From Xanthostigma xanthostigma (taxonomy: Eukaryota > Arthropoda > Insecta > Raphidioptera > Raphidiidae), in assembly GCA_963575645.1 (NCBI GenBank), contig OY754476.1, positions 3,162,001-3,226,000 of the forward strand: DNA of 64,000 bases. Direction: 5' to 3'. The notes under the pieces are model-generated. The model was not told where the DNA came from. It saw only the letters and a list, made by a program, of their open reading frames with translations, and searched no databases. Both the position numbers and the translations under genes were made by a program. Positions 34,315-47,150 of this stretch are shown piece by piece (the stretch's first letter is position 1; each line of letters opens with the position of its first letter).

Positions 34315-37082
34315 TAAAAAAATGCGAAATTAAATATAAATTATAGAGAGGTAATGCTCCAAAAACGACTGTCCGCGTAAGCCGCGGAAATTCCTTTGAT
34401 CTTTACCTATCATTCGGCCGCTAGTAAAATAGGTCGGTGGTACTTTTAGTTCAATTTCAAAAGCTGATAGTACGTGCCACCGGGTTAGCCCAGTCTAGTG
34501 AAGCCCCGCCTTTAGACATCCTATATAATTATTTCAGTGTGTTGAAGAGAATAAGTGTTTCACTATGGTTTCACCATAATTCTAGAAGACAGAATACACT
34601 TTAACGGAAGCATTACTACTGTGAAGAGGGTCAGACTAACACAAGTAGGTATGTAATGCCAGGACGTAGAAAGAGCCAATGTTGCTTGCAGGGTGTCTAG
34701 TGACCAGAGATGGCGTTAGCTCTGCTCTCCGTTGAAAACATTGCTAAAATGTATTTTATAATACTACAGTACAAAAGAGCTGCAATGCAGGAAATGTCCA
34801 AGTTACTAATATGTAAGTATAGATAGATAGATATTTATTAGTTACAGTAACAGACGTATGTAACGAGTGATTATTACAGTATAATGTATAAAACAGTTTA
34901 ACATTATAAAAAATATCCATTGAATGAATAAAACTCAGCATCAGTCAAAAAACCCAATGCTGCTTTTTTATCCGACTACGGTGAAGCCAAAAGGAAGGGT
35001 TATGAGTTTATCAGGCTATATATGTATGTTTGTATTTACGGATGTTCCACCGTAGCGCTTAAACTATAGATCCGATTTTGATAAATAAGATGTCAATCGA
35101 TTCGTTATTATGGCCCGGGTAACATAGGCTACATTTATTTTTGAATTTTGATCCCAGAGAGGAGCAAATTGAGTTTAGTTTAGAAGCGAAAATGTTTTTA
35201 ATAAAAAAGAAAAGAATTAGATAATTTTAGCTGATATTACAATGTGTAAAAAGTAAATAAACAATGTGACAATTTTGCATTATAAACTTATTTGTTGATG
35301 CCAGTGGACATAGTCTATTCCACGTAAATTCCCTATGAAGGCATAGGTAAAAAAATGCACAGTATAAAAAACAAGGTCTGTTTGTCTGTTCGAATACTAT
35401 AAATCAATCAACCGATATTCATGTGGTTTTTACGAATAGTTATAGAAAATATTATTTGAAAAGTTTTTAGCAACGAACGGGACGGGGCTGGTAAAATACG
35501 TTAGCACGGTAATACTTATAATTTCTATACCATAAAATAACTTTTCGTTAATATAATGGTATGATTAAAATTCAAGTCTTTTTCTGCAGTAGATATTGAC
35601 AGACTTTATTTCTATTTCCGAAGAAAAATATTCTTATTAGAGAGTGCTGTGTAACAAAGAAGAAAATACTGATTAAAAGTTGTAAACTTTTATGTAGTTT
35701 CTTATATATGTTAAAAAAAACTGTCGACTAAAAGGTAATGAAATATTTTTGTATACATGTTTTCTTTTAATAAGCTCCATTGTTTGAACCTGAGAAAATA
35801 TAAAGTTTACATAGTGCGATACAAAACTTAATTAATAGAGATCTAAACAACGGTTTCCTACTATTAATTATTCTTGTAATTTGAAACAAACAGAAGCCAA
35901 ACAAATTTTAATAGGAGAGACAATATTACGTTTCATATAATAAAAAAAATCAATTTCGGTATGGTTCCCCATATCCCTTTAATATTCGATTTTCATATTT
36001 CAAAGCACTTGTCAAAAATTGTTTTCGATTTGAAAAAATGAAATTTGCAACTGAATCCTCTTATAGATACTAGTGTCAGCTTTTTGGTACAATTTTCAAG
36101 CTTCTAGATTTTGTTTACAACTAAATATATTTCTATTTAGTTGAAAGCAAATGACAGTCTTGAATCTAGATGTATGAGCAAAATCGTACCAGAAACTAAG
36201 CATTATACAGTTATTATAGATAAAAAATCAGTGCGTTGCAATAAAAAAATTTACTGAAACAAAAAAATAAAAAACCGAAGTGAGATTAAAATAAATACAG
36301 CTACTTAGTAGATGTTATGCGTATGCGAATATGATCTATATCATCCATCAAACCGAAAAACGACTACAAAGATATAACATATCCACTACAGTAATTTAAT
36401 TGTCTTTACCTCTATTCTGTTGGTAGTCTTTTTCTGCGGGCAGCTAAATCTTGTTAATTTACTCTGTTAATTTTGATGTTTCATCGTAAAAATTTACTGT
36501 TATCATATTTTATAATAAAAAAGTATAGCTTCAGAAATATGCACAAAATTGCGTATATTTTCAAAACCTTGAATCCAATTAACGCCGAACTCAATAAATC
36601 TGGAGTTCTTACTGACACAAAACTTTTCTTTTTTCAGAAGTTGAAAAGTCTATAGATAGACTCATGCGCAGCGACTATACTAAAAACTACTTTTCTTTAC
36701 ATTTTGACGCAGTAGCACAAACATAATCAGAGATTATGTCCGACACGTTTGGTCCCTTATCATCCTCCATTTTCTTTGGAATATGTAAGTAAAATTTAAT
36801 TTTTATATTTGAAATGGTTAGAGAAAGAAATAATTACGCAAATTCATTTTTTTATGATTATGTAATCATTCTCGAGGTTAATGCAATTTTTCTTTCCTTG
36901 TTTTAACGAAAATTAAATAAATTTCATATTATTTTTTTTCTTATATTTTTTTTATGATAATATATTTGCCACTTCACTAGTTACAACGTCCACCCATCAA
37001 ATTTTTGCATTTAAAAGCGTGTAAAATTGTCGTAATACCTATTTCTATACGATCCATATTATGTATATTTGATTTATGGATA
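34315..37082. other. Intergenic, repeat-like in part, no gene seen
   Basis: At 34,965-35,170 GACTACGGTGAAGCCAAAAG and GGATGTTCCACCGTAGCGCT look like a common lepidopteran repeat, but I cannot set its ends. A hairpin AACTAAATATATTTC/TATTTAGTT lies at about 36,121-36,145. Open frames at 34756-34941 and 36473-36655 have no domain. Confidence 0.35.
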
Positions 37083-37166
37083 TGGTGGACTAGCGGGTCG
37101 ACATGGCGGAGTAACGGGTCGACATGGTAGACTAACGGGTTTATAGTGCGTACTAACGGGCATAAT
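37083..37166. repeat. Minisatellite, four 21-bp units
   Basis: Units start at 37083, 37104, 37125 and 37146 and share the core AGTAACGGGTCGACATGG; the last two are degraded. The unit is a multiple of three but there is no supported gene around it. Confidence 0.75.
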
Positions 37167-37904
37167 TAATAAAAGTGGAGAAAGAAATTTTCAACAGCTA
37201 AAATAATTCTGAATTAATTTTGAAGTATGGTGTTATATTTCAATGTACTATCTGCTGATTTCCAATATACTTTTATTCTATAGTGAGCATAGGAATAAAG
37301 TCGCAATCGAACTATTAGGGTGCAACCATATACTTCTGTCTTTTTTTACGCCGTAAGCACTGGCGTATCCAGGAGGGCAAAACAAGCACGGAGGACCCGG
37401 CTTAAGAAATTTTCAATTTGCTCCTCCCTGGGCCAAAAGCTGGGTACGCCCATGTTAACGTCATAGAAAAAGGGTTTTTGAAACAGAGATACTTTATTCA
37501 GATTGAATGCAAGTTCATCAACCAATCCTATCATCAGAGAAATCAGGGAATTACATCGAAGAAAGAGACGCATTTTTGCCTTCGCTCACCGCACATTGAG
37601 TAGATAGACAATTATTCATATAGTAAATTATTAAATATATGTAAATTTCTGAATAATAATATCATCTGCAATAATATTGAAATACGGATCTGTAGACGGT
37701 AATAATAGAATATAAAATGATAAGCTTGCGTGAAGATATTAACCTGAAGACCATAAGCTTTACTTGAGATGAGAGAGTCACCTGTTCCCAACCTAAAACA
37801 ATCTTGGCCTCTTATAACCCCAGTTGCGCCGCTACTTCCTACCTATCCTCCCTATCCTTACATCCAAAAAGTAGACATATATTATATAATATACAGACTG
37901 GCAA
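37167..37904. other. Intergenic with one short hAT-like relic
   Basis: CACTGGCGTATCCAG at 37,361 and CTGGGTACGCCCATG ending at about 37,455 form an imperfect inverted pair like a tiny hAT MITE, without a matching target duplication. Open frames at 37346-37603 and 37769-37990 have no domain. Confidence 0.35.
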
Positions 37905-38050
37905 AAAAAGAAAGTCAGTCAGGTAACACATTTTTTCCACTTCTCCAAATGCAATCGTATGATTTGCAACCAGAAGTTTCACTTCTGTAATGCGTTCTCG
38001 TAACAAATTTTAAATTTTTTTCGCAGGTTTACTGCAAATAATAAACAATT
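37905..38050 (+). repeat. Single arm of the foldback family at 43.25 kb
   Basis: Shares AACACATTTTTTCCACTT, CCAAATGCAAT, GAAGTTTCACTTCTGTAATG and TTTACTGCAAATAATAAA with the right arm and flank of the inverted repeat at 43245-43489. Here only one arm is present, so the family exists both as single and folded copies. Confidence 0.7.
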
Positions 38051-39760
38051 CCATGGGTTGAAAAATTATTCGTATATTTTTTTTCTTCGATTCCACGAAA
38101 GATGCTCTAAACCATTTTGTCTTGGCGCCATGTTTATGTACAAGGCTTAAAGCAGTGTTGACACTTATTTATAATTCCATAAATGTAAATAGTAATGCGC
38201 GCTGTACATTTATGTACAGTATATATGTATTAAATAACATCGTAAAAACAAGTCCGAATGCAAATAACAATGCATGATAATGGTGTGATGTCAACGCAGC
38301 ACTGTTGTGTTGTATGAACTGTAAATAATGGTAATAACTTCTTTTAAATACGATCGCATGATTCTACAAAGTAAGAAATCCTCAACAATGGTTTCTAAAG
38401 TTAAACAAATATACTTGGAATTTCAGTACACCTACGTAATGTAATAAAGCTTATGTACGTATGTACTTGCTTATTCGTGTGGGCTTGCTATACAAGCCAC
38501 AATAAAAATGAAGGAGAGTGACTAAAAAGGATAAAGTAATTTTTTTTTTCTTCATTCTAGTCACCTTTAACCTAATTTGCATTGAATTGTAGTCGCCGTT
38601 ATTATTTTTCTATTATAATCATAGTGATTTATCTACGCCAAATTCTAGTAACGAATGTAGATTAATGAAGTTCAATTTTCTTTAAATGAAATTTTATTCA
38701 CACTTTTTGACGTCTTTATTTTTTAATTTATTCCTGGCTATTCCGGTATACCAATTTTAAAAGAATTTAAACGTAAACCTCCAATTCAGTCATCAAAATT
38801 GCATATTAAAATGAAACGACTTCATTACTCTTTTATTACAATGGACAATCGGCAATGGGGATGTTTACATTGCAGTGACTGTCGATTATAAGATTTTAAC
38901 ATATAAAATCATACTTTCGTGATTTTCTGCTTTCCTGATAATTTTAAGCAAAGAAAACATCAAATAAAAGGCAGAAATAATATATTCGTTGATATTGCAA
39001 AAAAAATTCACCCCTTTCGGGGGTGAGTATTGGCCGGTGGAGGGGTTGGTAGGAGTCGGACGCGATATCCAACACCACCACCGTGCTCAGCATCCTCGAA
39101 ACGGGGGGAGGAAGGTAGTTTCATTCCAGCTCAAAATATTTACCATTTTCGCGTTTTTTCCGACAATCCACTATTTGTTAGTTTATTTAGTAGACAATTT
39201 AGAAAATAAAACATTGATTATGAACCAATGATTAAGTAATAATAGGATATAGTATATAAAAATGCAAACTAGCGTACTGTATTATCCTTTGAACTTGTAA
39301 ATCGTAGCAAATATACCTATATGCAACGTGATATAATCAAATATAAGTATAACAATATCAAAGAAATAACTTTTTACACTATTTGATATATTTACTACGT
39401 CATTCTATAATTTTCCCTTGCAAATTGTATTAACTACTTTGTTCGAATTACCGTAATAATATGCTTTCAAGATAATACAATAATGTTATTTGTCAAATGT
39501 AAAAGTACAAAATTGAAATTGACATTAAAATACAGAAATAAACTGAAAAATCCTATTACAGCAAAAAACATTTGATTTTAAAAGCATTGTGAAAATTTGC
39601 TGTTTTTTAAGTGAATAATCGTTTGGCACGATAGGGTACAATCGATTCATGAGGCTGAACGTGTTACGAATTTTGCAATGCACGTATACCGTATACTATA
39701 AACACTGACAGTACAACGTTGTGCTAATGGATGAGAGGTATAATGGCTTTGTCGTAACCT
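38051..39760. other. Intergenic with a short shared repeat, no gene seen
   Basis: 39088-39144 (CAGCATCCTCGAAACGGGGG to CAAAATATTTACCA) is shared with 57339-57394. Otherwise AT-rich without recognised features. The 80-codon open frame at 38989-39231 spans the shared repeat and has no domain. Confidence 0.4.
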
Positions 39761-40070
39761 AAAGGCCGCTGCACACGAGACTGGAAACACTGCTTGGACT
39801 TCTGCTTGCCAGCAGGTTGGGTACGAGGCTGGAAATGACGTCATTGCGGGCTAGCCTGCCAGCTCACAAGATAGATTTTAAAATTAGAACAGGGGCTATT
39901 TTCTTGCTACGTCCTCTGCTTGCTCTGAGCAAGAACCAATCAGAAAACAGTATCTTGACACGTGGGCGACATGAATCCACAAACCAACATGGCGTCATTC
40001 TGCTTCGAGTCAGACAACAGACCCGTTTTGCTCTGTGTATTTGAACGGTCACTGCACCCGCACCAGATCT
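39761..40070. mobile_element. 'AAGGCCGCT' MITE family, copy near 39.8 kb
   Basis: Begins AAAGGCCGCTGCACACGAGA and contains AACCAATCAGAAAACAGTAT and GGCGTCATT, shared with 47151-47433. The right end (near GGTCACTGCACCCG) is a weak complement of the left. Open frames across both strands are shadows of this repeat. Confidence 0.6.
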
Positions 40071-40329
40071 TAGCAGGCAAGGAAAGATGTAACTTTTATT
40101 AAAACCAGTGCAGGTCTACAATTTTTCCGAAATCAATATGAGTCACATGTTTACACATCAACTCAGGTGAATACCGCGTCACTTACACCTGTTTCCGTTA
40201 TACGCCTAAAAGACAGTTCGATTTAAAAAATTCTATAAACCGAAAGAGGTATGTTTGTGATCAGTTTTGAATATTTCGTAGTTTATATATATTTCCACTT
40301 ATTCAAATCTTTGTTTGTTATTATTTTTT
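40071..40329. other. Short intergenic stretch, nothing recognised
   Basis: No gene or repeat end recognised. Confidence 0.4.
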
Positions 40330-40528
40330 CAATATTTTGATACTAATTATTTATTTTTTTGAAAGAATTTTATATAAAACGAATTAGAAATGAAATATTT
40401 ATTTTTTTAAATATTTTTTAGATCCGTTCTGAAGACGATCCAAATCCGGATCGAAACGTTAATGCATTAATTATATTTTTTGTTAATATATTGTCTGAAA
40501 AATTGGTCGATAACTTTATTTATTGAAT
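40330..40528 (+). repeat. GAAACGTY repeat family, copy near 40.4 kb
   Basis: Shares AAAGAATTTTATATAAA, ATTTTTTAGATCCGTTCTGA and AAAAATTGGTCGATAA with the copy at 51.1 kb. The motif CTGAAGA-GATCC-AAATCC-GGATC-GAAACGTT lies at 40429-40460. Confidence 0.75.
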
Positions 40529-41644
40529 ATTTCCACTTATATTTTGCTCGTGACCTCGTCCAGATGTTTACAGGAAACACATAATTTAATGTCCTGTTTT
40601 AAAATGGCGTTGCTACTTCATAACTTTGTTAATACAGAACGATTTCCTTCAATTCCTCGCATTATTGATTTCCGTTTATTTTATATTCTAATAAAAAGTT
40701 TTACGTTAAGTTTGTCTTGAAAAATATTTCAAATTTTATATCTGATCGATTTTTTAAATGATAGTTTGTCAATAAAATGATCTAATTACTTAATTCAAAA
40801 TTTTTAAAAATTATTTCGCTATTATTAGAAAAAGTCATGTGTAACTCTCTACACCGATATTTTTGGCTCGAACTGTATAAGTTAAACGTGTTATTTATCA
40901 GGCATGAAAATCTTTTCAACCTTGTAGATGCAAAATGATTTTGTCTTATTTTTCCACAGAAATTATTTTGCTGGTGATGTTCTAGCCCCCCCCGCTTCAA
41001 TCCAGGACGCTTTCATTTTAGCATTCATAAAGTTTTTAATGTAATTTTCCTTATCTCATCGCTAATTATATGAGAGAACTTTCTGTTTCAGTTTGCGCAA
41101 TGTATTCTTATACGAGGGTGTTTCAATAAATCAAATCAACCACTACTTACAAGATGTAAGGCGCAGTACTTACAAATATGTCTTTTAAAATCGCGCATTT
41201 ATCAACAACTGGTTGCTACCGCGACTTCGTACGCGATTGAAATGAAACTCGGCAGCAACAACAGTAGTTGTTCGGTTCCACCATAATGCAATCTTCCCTT
41301 ACACGAAATTTACTGTTAGATTTTATATTGTGTGTTAAAACTTACAATAAATAAAAAAATAAAATAAAAATTCTTCACAGAAGAGTTATTATCATAAAAA
41401 AATGACACATTTCCGACACCCAAGTGATAGAGGTTAAATTATTCAAATTAGTCAAAGTTTTATCTCCCGAGAGGAATACGAACAATTACCGGTCACCCTG
41501 TATAATGGTCAACGCGAGTACAAAAATATTTTTTTTTATTTAGAGAAAAAAAGAAATGTGTTTCGACTACTCAGGTCATTAGCACATAATATTTATAAAT
41601 ATAGGTTTACAAAATATGTTATGGAATACAAAATACTGTAAGAT
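40529..41644. other. Intergenic, no gene seen
   Basis: GAGGGTGTTTCAAT at 41,115 and CACCCTGTATAATGG near 41,494 are words common at insect repeat ends, but no element could be delimited. Open frames here have no domain. Confidence 0.4.
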
Positions 41645-41975
41645 ATTTAGGTAAGTATAATACAATGCTAGAGTGTAAGTTATAGTAGATAATATAGTAA
41701 TAAAAGGTAAGTACAGTAATAAGGTAAGTACAATGTTTATATAGAATAGTTCAATATTTAGGTAAATATAAAGTTACAATGCTAGAGGGTAAGTATAGAC
41801 AGTAAGTTATAGTAGATAATATAGTAATAAAAGGTAAGTATAGTAGTTAATAGAAGGTAAGTACAGTAATAAGGTAAGTACAATGTTAATATAGAGGTAT
41901 TCAATATTTTTTGTATTATAGAGCCTTAGTAAATTTTCTGTTATTGAATAAAAATTATTCCATTCTATTCTATTA
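41645..41975. repeat. Tandem duplication of GTAAGTA-rich unit with LINE-like tail
   Basis: Two units start near 41645 and 41756, each with ACAATGCTAGAG, AGTTATAGTAGATAATATAG and AAGGTAAGTACA. The block is followed by GAATAAAAATTATTCC and (ATTCT)n, like the poly(A) signal and tail of a LINE on the plus strand. No protein is visible. Confidence 0.55.
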
Positions 41976-43244
41976 GTATAGTTAATGTCACTTCGACATC
42001 ATCTTATTGTCTTAAGGCATGTACTCGTGTCTATGTCAGAGACTCAGATTTAAGGCACTCAATACGGAAGGTTCTATTTTATTCCCGAGCAACATGTTTT
42101 TTGAATCCATAACGAGGTATTCTGGGAAGCGATTTTTTCAATTGAAAACGAACTGTAATGAAAACAAATGCTTAACAGAAACTTAAAAAAAAAAATTGAA
42201 CCTGCTTCAAAAAAGCGTAAAATAACAAAGTTTTGAGGTCGGCACCTCTTTAATATGCCTAAGTAGGTGCATTAAACGATATAGTAATAAAATAGGTGTC
42301 GACGTCAAAACTTTGATATTTTTTTTTTTATTTGTAACTTTTTAGTTTAAGGCAAAAAGTCGACTTTTGTTTTTTATTAGTGTCTAATGAAACCGAAGAC
42401 CAACGTTCACGCCGATACTACAACTTTTGCTTTATTTTTTGTTGATTTTTGTTAATTTTCTAAATATTTGCTAAAGCGATTTTGCTAAAATTTATGTGGG
42501 ATCAACTTTTAGACATATTCTATCGAATAAAAAAAGAAACATCGACATCTGTTCACAGCCGGCGAAGATATCGACGCACAAAAAAAAAATACAATCGAAC
42601 AATATGTAACCTTCTCCTTTTTTTGATGTTGGTTATAAGAACAGAGTATTCGACATTCTCAAGAAATGTGAAAAGGATAAGAGCTGCATATAACCCTAAA
42701 AAATTTACCAAAGAAGGTAGAAAATAATTGACAATATAATTTCCATGACATAAAACTTCTATAAAAATGTTTGAACAAATTATTTTTTGAAAGTGCCTCG
42801 TAAATTATACTATATTTATCACATATAATATTCATCTCCATTACATCTCTACATTATACTTTTAAAAATATCAACTTATGATTTTTTGTTATTAGTCATC
42901 ATAAAATAAGTTGCTTTTTGTCGAAATAATAATTTTGTTTTTATCTGGTTTCAATCTGTTTAACATTCATTGTTATCTTAGATATGTAATTTAGAAACCG
43001 ATTGTTTTCACAATTAAAAAATTGTTGACGATATTATAGTAAAAAAAATTAATACTTACAATGTACAGAATAGACTGAACAGTTAACTCACCTGAAAAAA
43101 AAATTACATTTCAATATTGTGTACTCAATTTCATTATTTTTATTTTTATAAAAAATGACATTCAGATATCTTGAAATGGACCAGCATATTAACTGAAACA
43201 TCGACTAATTAAAATTGCTTGGTTAATTATGCTTATAACCTGTT
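41976..43244. other. Intergenic with an imperfect palindrome, no gene seen
   Basis: Around 42,225-42,325, AACAAAGTTTTGAGGTCGGC and GTCGACGTCAAAACTTTGAT form an imperfect inverted repeat. The 81-codon Arg/Lys-rich open frame at 42482-42727 has no recognisable domain. Confidence 0.4.
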
Positions 43245-43489
43245 TAAAAATGTCTTACGAGAACGCATTACAGAAGTGAAACTTCTAGTTGCAAATCATA
43301 CGATTGCATTTGGACACGTGGAAAAAATGTGTTACGAGATAGTTTCACATTCAGATTAACTTGTATAATATATGAAATATCTGAACGTGAAACTATCTCG
43401 TAACACATTTTTTCCACTTGTCCAAATGCAATGTTATGATTTGCAACTAGAAGTTTCACTTCTGTAATGCGTTCTCGTAACACATTTTT
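43245..43489. repeat. Foldback repeat, ~105-bp arms
   Basis: The left arm AAAATGTCTTACGAGAACGC runs inward to about 43,363 and is mirrored from about 43,380 to 43,489 with few mismatches; the centre is a short AT spacer. The right flank GCAGGTTTACTGCAAATAAT is shared with the single-arm copy at 37.9 kb. The minus 71-codon frame crosses the arms and is spurious. Confidence 0.8.
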
Positions 43490-44510
43490 AATTTCTTTGC
43501 AGGTTTACTGCAAATAATAAATAAGAATTCAAACATGGCGGTCAACGTGAAAAAAATCCAGAAAATTAGACTAGTATAATAAATAAAATACTTTTTGTTA
43601 ACGCGTATGATTCCGCGGGTAACGGCTAGTCAATAATAAAAATTTAAACAAATCACTTGTCTTCAAAATATATTTTATGGACATTTGCGACTAAAATTTT
43701 AGGTACTTAATCGTTGTTTTTCACCAGTGTTCTATTAGGAAATACATCTGGGATATAAAATAGCTAATATAAACGCCAATTTAAAAACGGTTTTACATAC
43801 GTAGTGTCGAAAACAGAAACAATATTGTGAGTAACGAATAGATCTCTTGGGAGAAAAAACTTTACAATTTATAACGCTATTCTCAAATGTAATAATATAC
43901 AATAAATATTACAAGCAAGAACTTCATTCAAAAGATACTTATGGGAATTCTTCTAAACGCACGTATCATTAAAAATTGGTTGTCTGTAAAGTCGGTTTAC
44001 GGACGATAGTTTTACGTGATAACGTATTCCGCTCGAATATCATATTTAATAATACATAACCTAAATTTTAGTAGCTGTCAAACTATATTTTTACCGACTT
44101 TCTATCGCTTATACTGCGCTCTCGCTTGCACGCACAGGGTCAGGCGGAACGTGACACTTTTCGGAACGTTACACTTTTTCGTGCATGCAGCCGGTTGTTT
44201 CATCAATTTATAAAACGTTATCACGTCAAAATGCGTTCAGAATTTACCTGAAACTGTTACAATTGTTATTGTTTTATACTTATATGTGATAAAATTTTAA
44301 TTTGTAGTTTCGACAATCTACGTACTCAAAACCAGTTCTTTTCTTCAATGTCAGATGACTGTGAGAACTTAGATACTACTTTGAAATTCGGAGTTTATAA
44401 TAATTATGTCAGGAGTTTAAATTTATTTTGTAACGGATCCAATTAGACACGTCACATTTTATTTTTAGATTTATAATATCATAAATCTTAATTTCCTTAC
44501 AAAAAGTAAT
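43490..44510. other. Intergenic, no gene seen
   Basis: GATTCCGCGGGTAACGGCTAG near 43,609 resembles a common insect repeat end (compare 25.15 and 28.34 kb). The 65-codon frame at 44016-44213 has no domain. Confidence 0.4.
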
Positions 44511-44830
44511 GATATCCTATCAAAAACATAAATGTAAAAAAGAAGACCAAATTCAATATTAACAATATTATTTTCGTACTGTGAAAAAGACCTCAAAACA
44601 AAAAGAATTTTGATCTATAAGGGTGCCAAGTTTTCACTTCGTAAGTTGTCACACATATAAACATGAAGTTTAGATATAAATCATAATATAAAACACGAAA
44701 ACTTGGCATTCTTTTTAGATCTCAATTCTTTTTGTATTGAGGTATGACTCAATTTTTCACAGTACGAAAATAAAATTCTTAATATTGAACTTGGGTTCGT
44801 TTTTTACATTTATGTTTTTGATGGGTATAT
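44511..44830. mobile_element. MITE with ~120-bp inverted arms
   Basis: Left arm words ATCAAAAACATAAATGTAAA, TTTTCGTACTGTGAAAAA, CAAAAAGAATT and GCCAAGTTTTC recur in inverted order on the right (44,697-44,830). Length about 320 bp, no coding capacity. Confidence 0.75.
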
Positions 44831-44940
44831 ACTTATCATCTTTCACTTTCATTTTTTGAATCTAACCAATCAGAAATCACATATACACGTCATAGCAATT
44901 ACTGGTGTAGAATTACTGTAATACTATCACTTTGTATACA

Positions 44941-45170
44941 CGACCCCGTAATTGTTATTCAAATAATTCCCCCCAAACGCCATCCCCTTTTCACTGCGCA
45001 AAGAAAAACGACATCGCATCGATACGACCTCGTAATTGTTTTTTAAGGAACTCCCCCCAAACGCCCTCCCCTCTTCACTGCGCAAAGAAAAACGACATCG
45101 CATCGATACGACCTCGTAATTGTTTTTTAAAGAACTCCCCCAAACGCCTTCCTCTTTTCAAAAAAAAAAT
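44941..45170 (+). repeat. Minisatellite, 84-bp unit, nearly three copies
   Basis: Units start at 44941, 45025 and 45109 with CGACCTCGTAATTG and contain ACTGCGCAAAGAAAAACGAC. The unit equals 28 codons, so a 99-codon open frame runs through all copies as a 28-residue repeat (RPRNCFL.NSPQTPSPLHC). Two of the three copies are almost identical. Coding is not supported by a start context, splice sites or a known family. Confidence 0.75.
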
Positions 45171-45790
45171 TATAAAAATCAATTTTCCGCACTTAAAACG
45201 GCTAGTAACACTGTTATATGTTATAAAATAATAATTGTGTATTTCCAGTGGATATTTTGCACATCGAGTTATCGTACTCTAGCCTAATATACCATTAAGG
45301 TTTCATATCTGACAACGCTTGTAAAGGTTCCTCTTAAAATGATATTAACTCGTACAAAGCTATGGGCGTTAGAGTTTATTATATTAGTTTTTACTTTGAT
45401 AGACTGTAGATAAATCCAATAAACCATTAATAAAAGAATTCTAGAATCTTCGATGATGTTTTTTTGTGCAATAAACTCTTATGTTCAAGAATAGTAATCT
45501 TTAGAGACTGTAAGTACGATGATATACTAAGAAATTTCCATGCGCTCTTATATGCAAATTTTATTATTGTGAATGTGAAAGAATAGGTACGTTTTATTTT
45601 GCGTCACTCATACGTGATGTGAGTAAGATATTAATATGGTTCGATGAAAAGAATCAATAGTTAGTGTGACATTGCACGAATTCAACACTATATAAACTCT
45701 TTCTCCATGTACATTGTACAGTATGCGTCAAAAAAATCGGAACACATTATTAAAGTAAAACTTTTCAGTTCTCGGCAATGCTGTTTTTTT
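45171..45790. other. Intergenic, no gene seen
   Basis: AT-rich, nothing recognised. Confidence 0.45.
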
Positions 45791-46216
45791 TAACCGACTT
45801 CAAAAAAGGAGGAGGTTCTATGTTCGACTGTATATATTTTTTTATTTTTTTTATGTATGTTCACCGATGTCTCCGTCAATTATGGACCGATTTTCAAATT
45901 TTTGAAGTGAAAACTTCTTTAGCGGCGTTGTACACTTTTTTTGTAATGGGTAAAAAATGTTAAACTCGCGTCAGTTTTGTAATGGGTAAAAAATGTTAAA
46001 CTCGCGTCAGGGCATATATTTGCGTCAGGGTCACGTGTCCTGATCGAAAATGCGTAAGACGAAAACTTTTATTTAAGTATACAACGTTAGACATCTAGCG
46101 TTGAAATATCGTACATAAAAATGCAATCTATGATACAAACCATTTTGATCGAAAATTCGTAAGACGTTAATATTCAAGTTTTCGCTTCCGCCGGCACTCC
46201 CGGTTTTTTTTTTTTT
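45791..46216 (-). repeat. Inverted copy of the 30.8-kb minisatellite-bearing repeat
   Basis: Opens ACCGACTTCAAAAAAGGAGG, a lepidopteran repeat start, and then AAAACTTCTTTAGCGGCGTT, TGTTAAACTCGCGTCAG (twice), GTCACGTGTCCTGATCGAAA and finally CCGCCGGCACTCCCGG. This is the reverse order of 30810-31239, with a shorter and scrambled array. Opposed open frames here are spurious. Confidence 0.7.
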
Positions 46217-47150
46217 ATTCGAAAGAGTGCACTTCAAGTCAGGATCTGATGGTGGAATCCGGTGAAATCGAGGGAAACTCAAATTTCAAAGGCACGCATA
46301 CTTGGCCTACCCATTGCAATACTTTATCTAACACTAAAAAGAGAAAAATAAAATATTTTTCACAAAAAAATTGAACCGACTTCAAAAAATATGCATTAAA
46401 AAGTAAAAAATAATAATTATTGTTATTTTTGGAGTCGGTGTCAGCCAAAATGAAATCTATTCCGAGAACTAGAGACATGCTTTTGTGCTTGCTTGTAGTA
46501 GCGATAAGGGCCTGAGTTTTGATAAAAAAGTTACTTTACAATATTTAATTTTTTACACGCTGTTAAAAAAGACGAATCAACTTAAAAATCATTCTGTAGA
46601 CGAAGGAAATATATTATTTGAAACATCGGAAAAAAATTTCATATCCTTCCCAAATTATCCATTTTAAATAATAAATTAAAAAGGCTTAATACATCTCTTA
46701 TAATATACGTTCTATCCGTGTAATTGTTGTCGCATATTTGCAAGAATATTTTTCCATATGAAAAGTGAAAATGATTTTTATGATCATTCTGTATAATTCA
46801 CCGTTAGTGTGAATTCAAATGTTCGTTAGTGAAGGCTGTTTTATTTGTTCATTTGGATTCCACAGAAAAAATGTTGTTTTAATCGAATTTGAAGTATAAA
46901 ATATAGCTAAAACGTTCTGGAATGCAAACAAGTACCAAAACGTATTTTCATTCAATAATAGCAACCGTCTATCTTACTTTTTTTAATTAATGAAATTCAA
47001 CGACTAAAAGCGTACGGTGAGGCTCTGTATAAGAGATTATGTAAAAGCTGAACATCATGTTGGAGTTTTCCAACATCGAGACTCTACTATTGTCTGTGTT
47101 TCTCTATTTTATTTCTCTTCCTGCTATGTTATCATCAATAGGTATAAAGT
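46217..47150. other. Intergenic with a fragment of the 7.1-kb MITE family
   Basis: 46,505-46,605 (GAGTTTTGATAAAAAAGTTA to AAAAATCATTCTGTAGA) matches one arm of the MITE at 7125-7571. The neighbouring 46,372-46,445 (TTGAACCGACTTCAAAAAAT then GGAGTCGGTGTC) is another repeat fragment. No gene seen. Confidence 0.45.

Noticed and set aside
37361-37455. Complete small hAT MITE (CACTGGCGTA / TACGCCCATG)
   Set aside because: Ends match imperfectly and the flanking octamers differ, so it is mentioned only as a relic.
42482-42727. 81-codon Arg/Lys-rich frame as a small gene
   Set aside because: No domain, no start or splice context, and poly(A) tracts inflate the Lys content.
44932-45231. 99-codon frame with 28-residue repeats as a repeat protein gene
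   Set aside because: It is explained by an 84-bp minisatellite whose unit is divisible by three; no splice sites, promoter or family resemblance.
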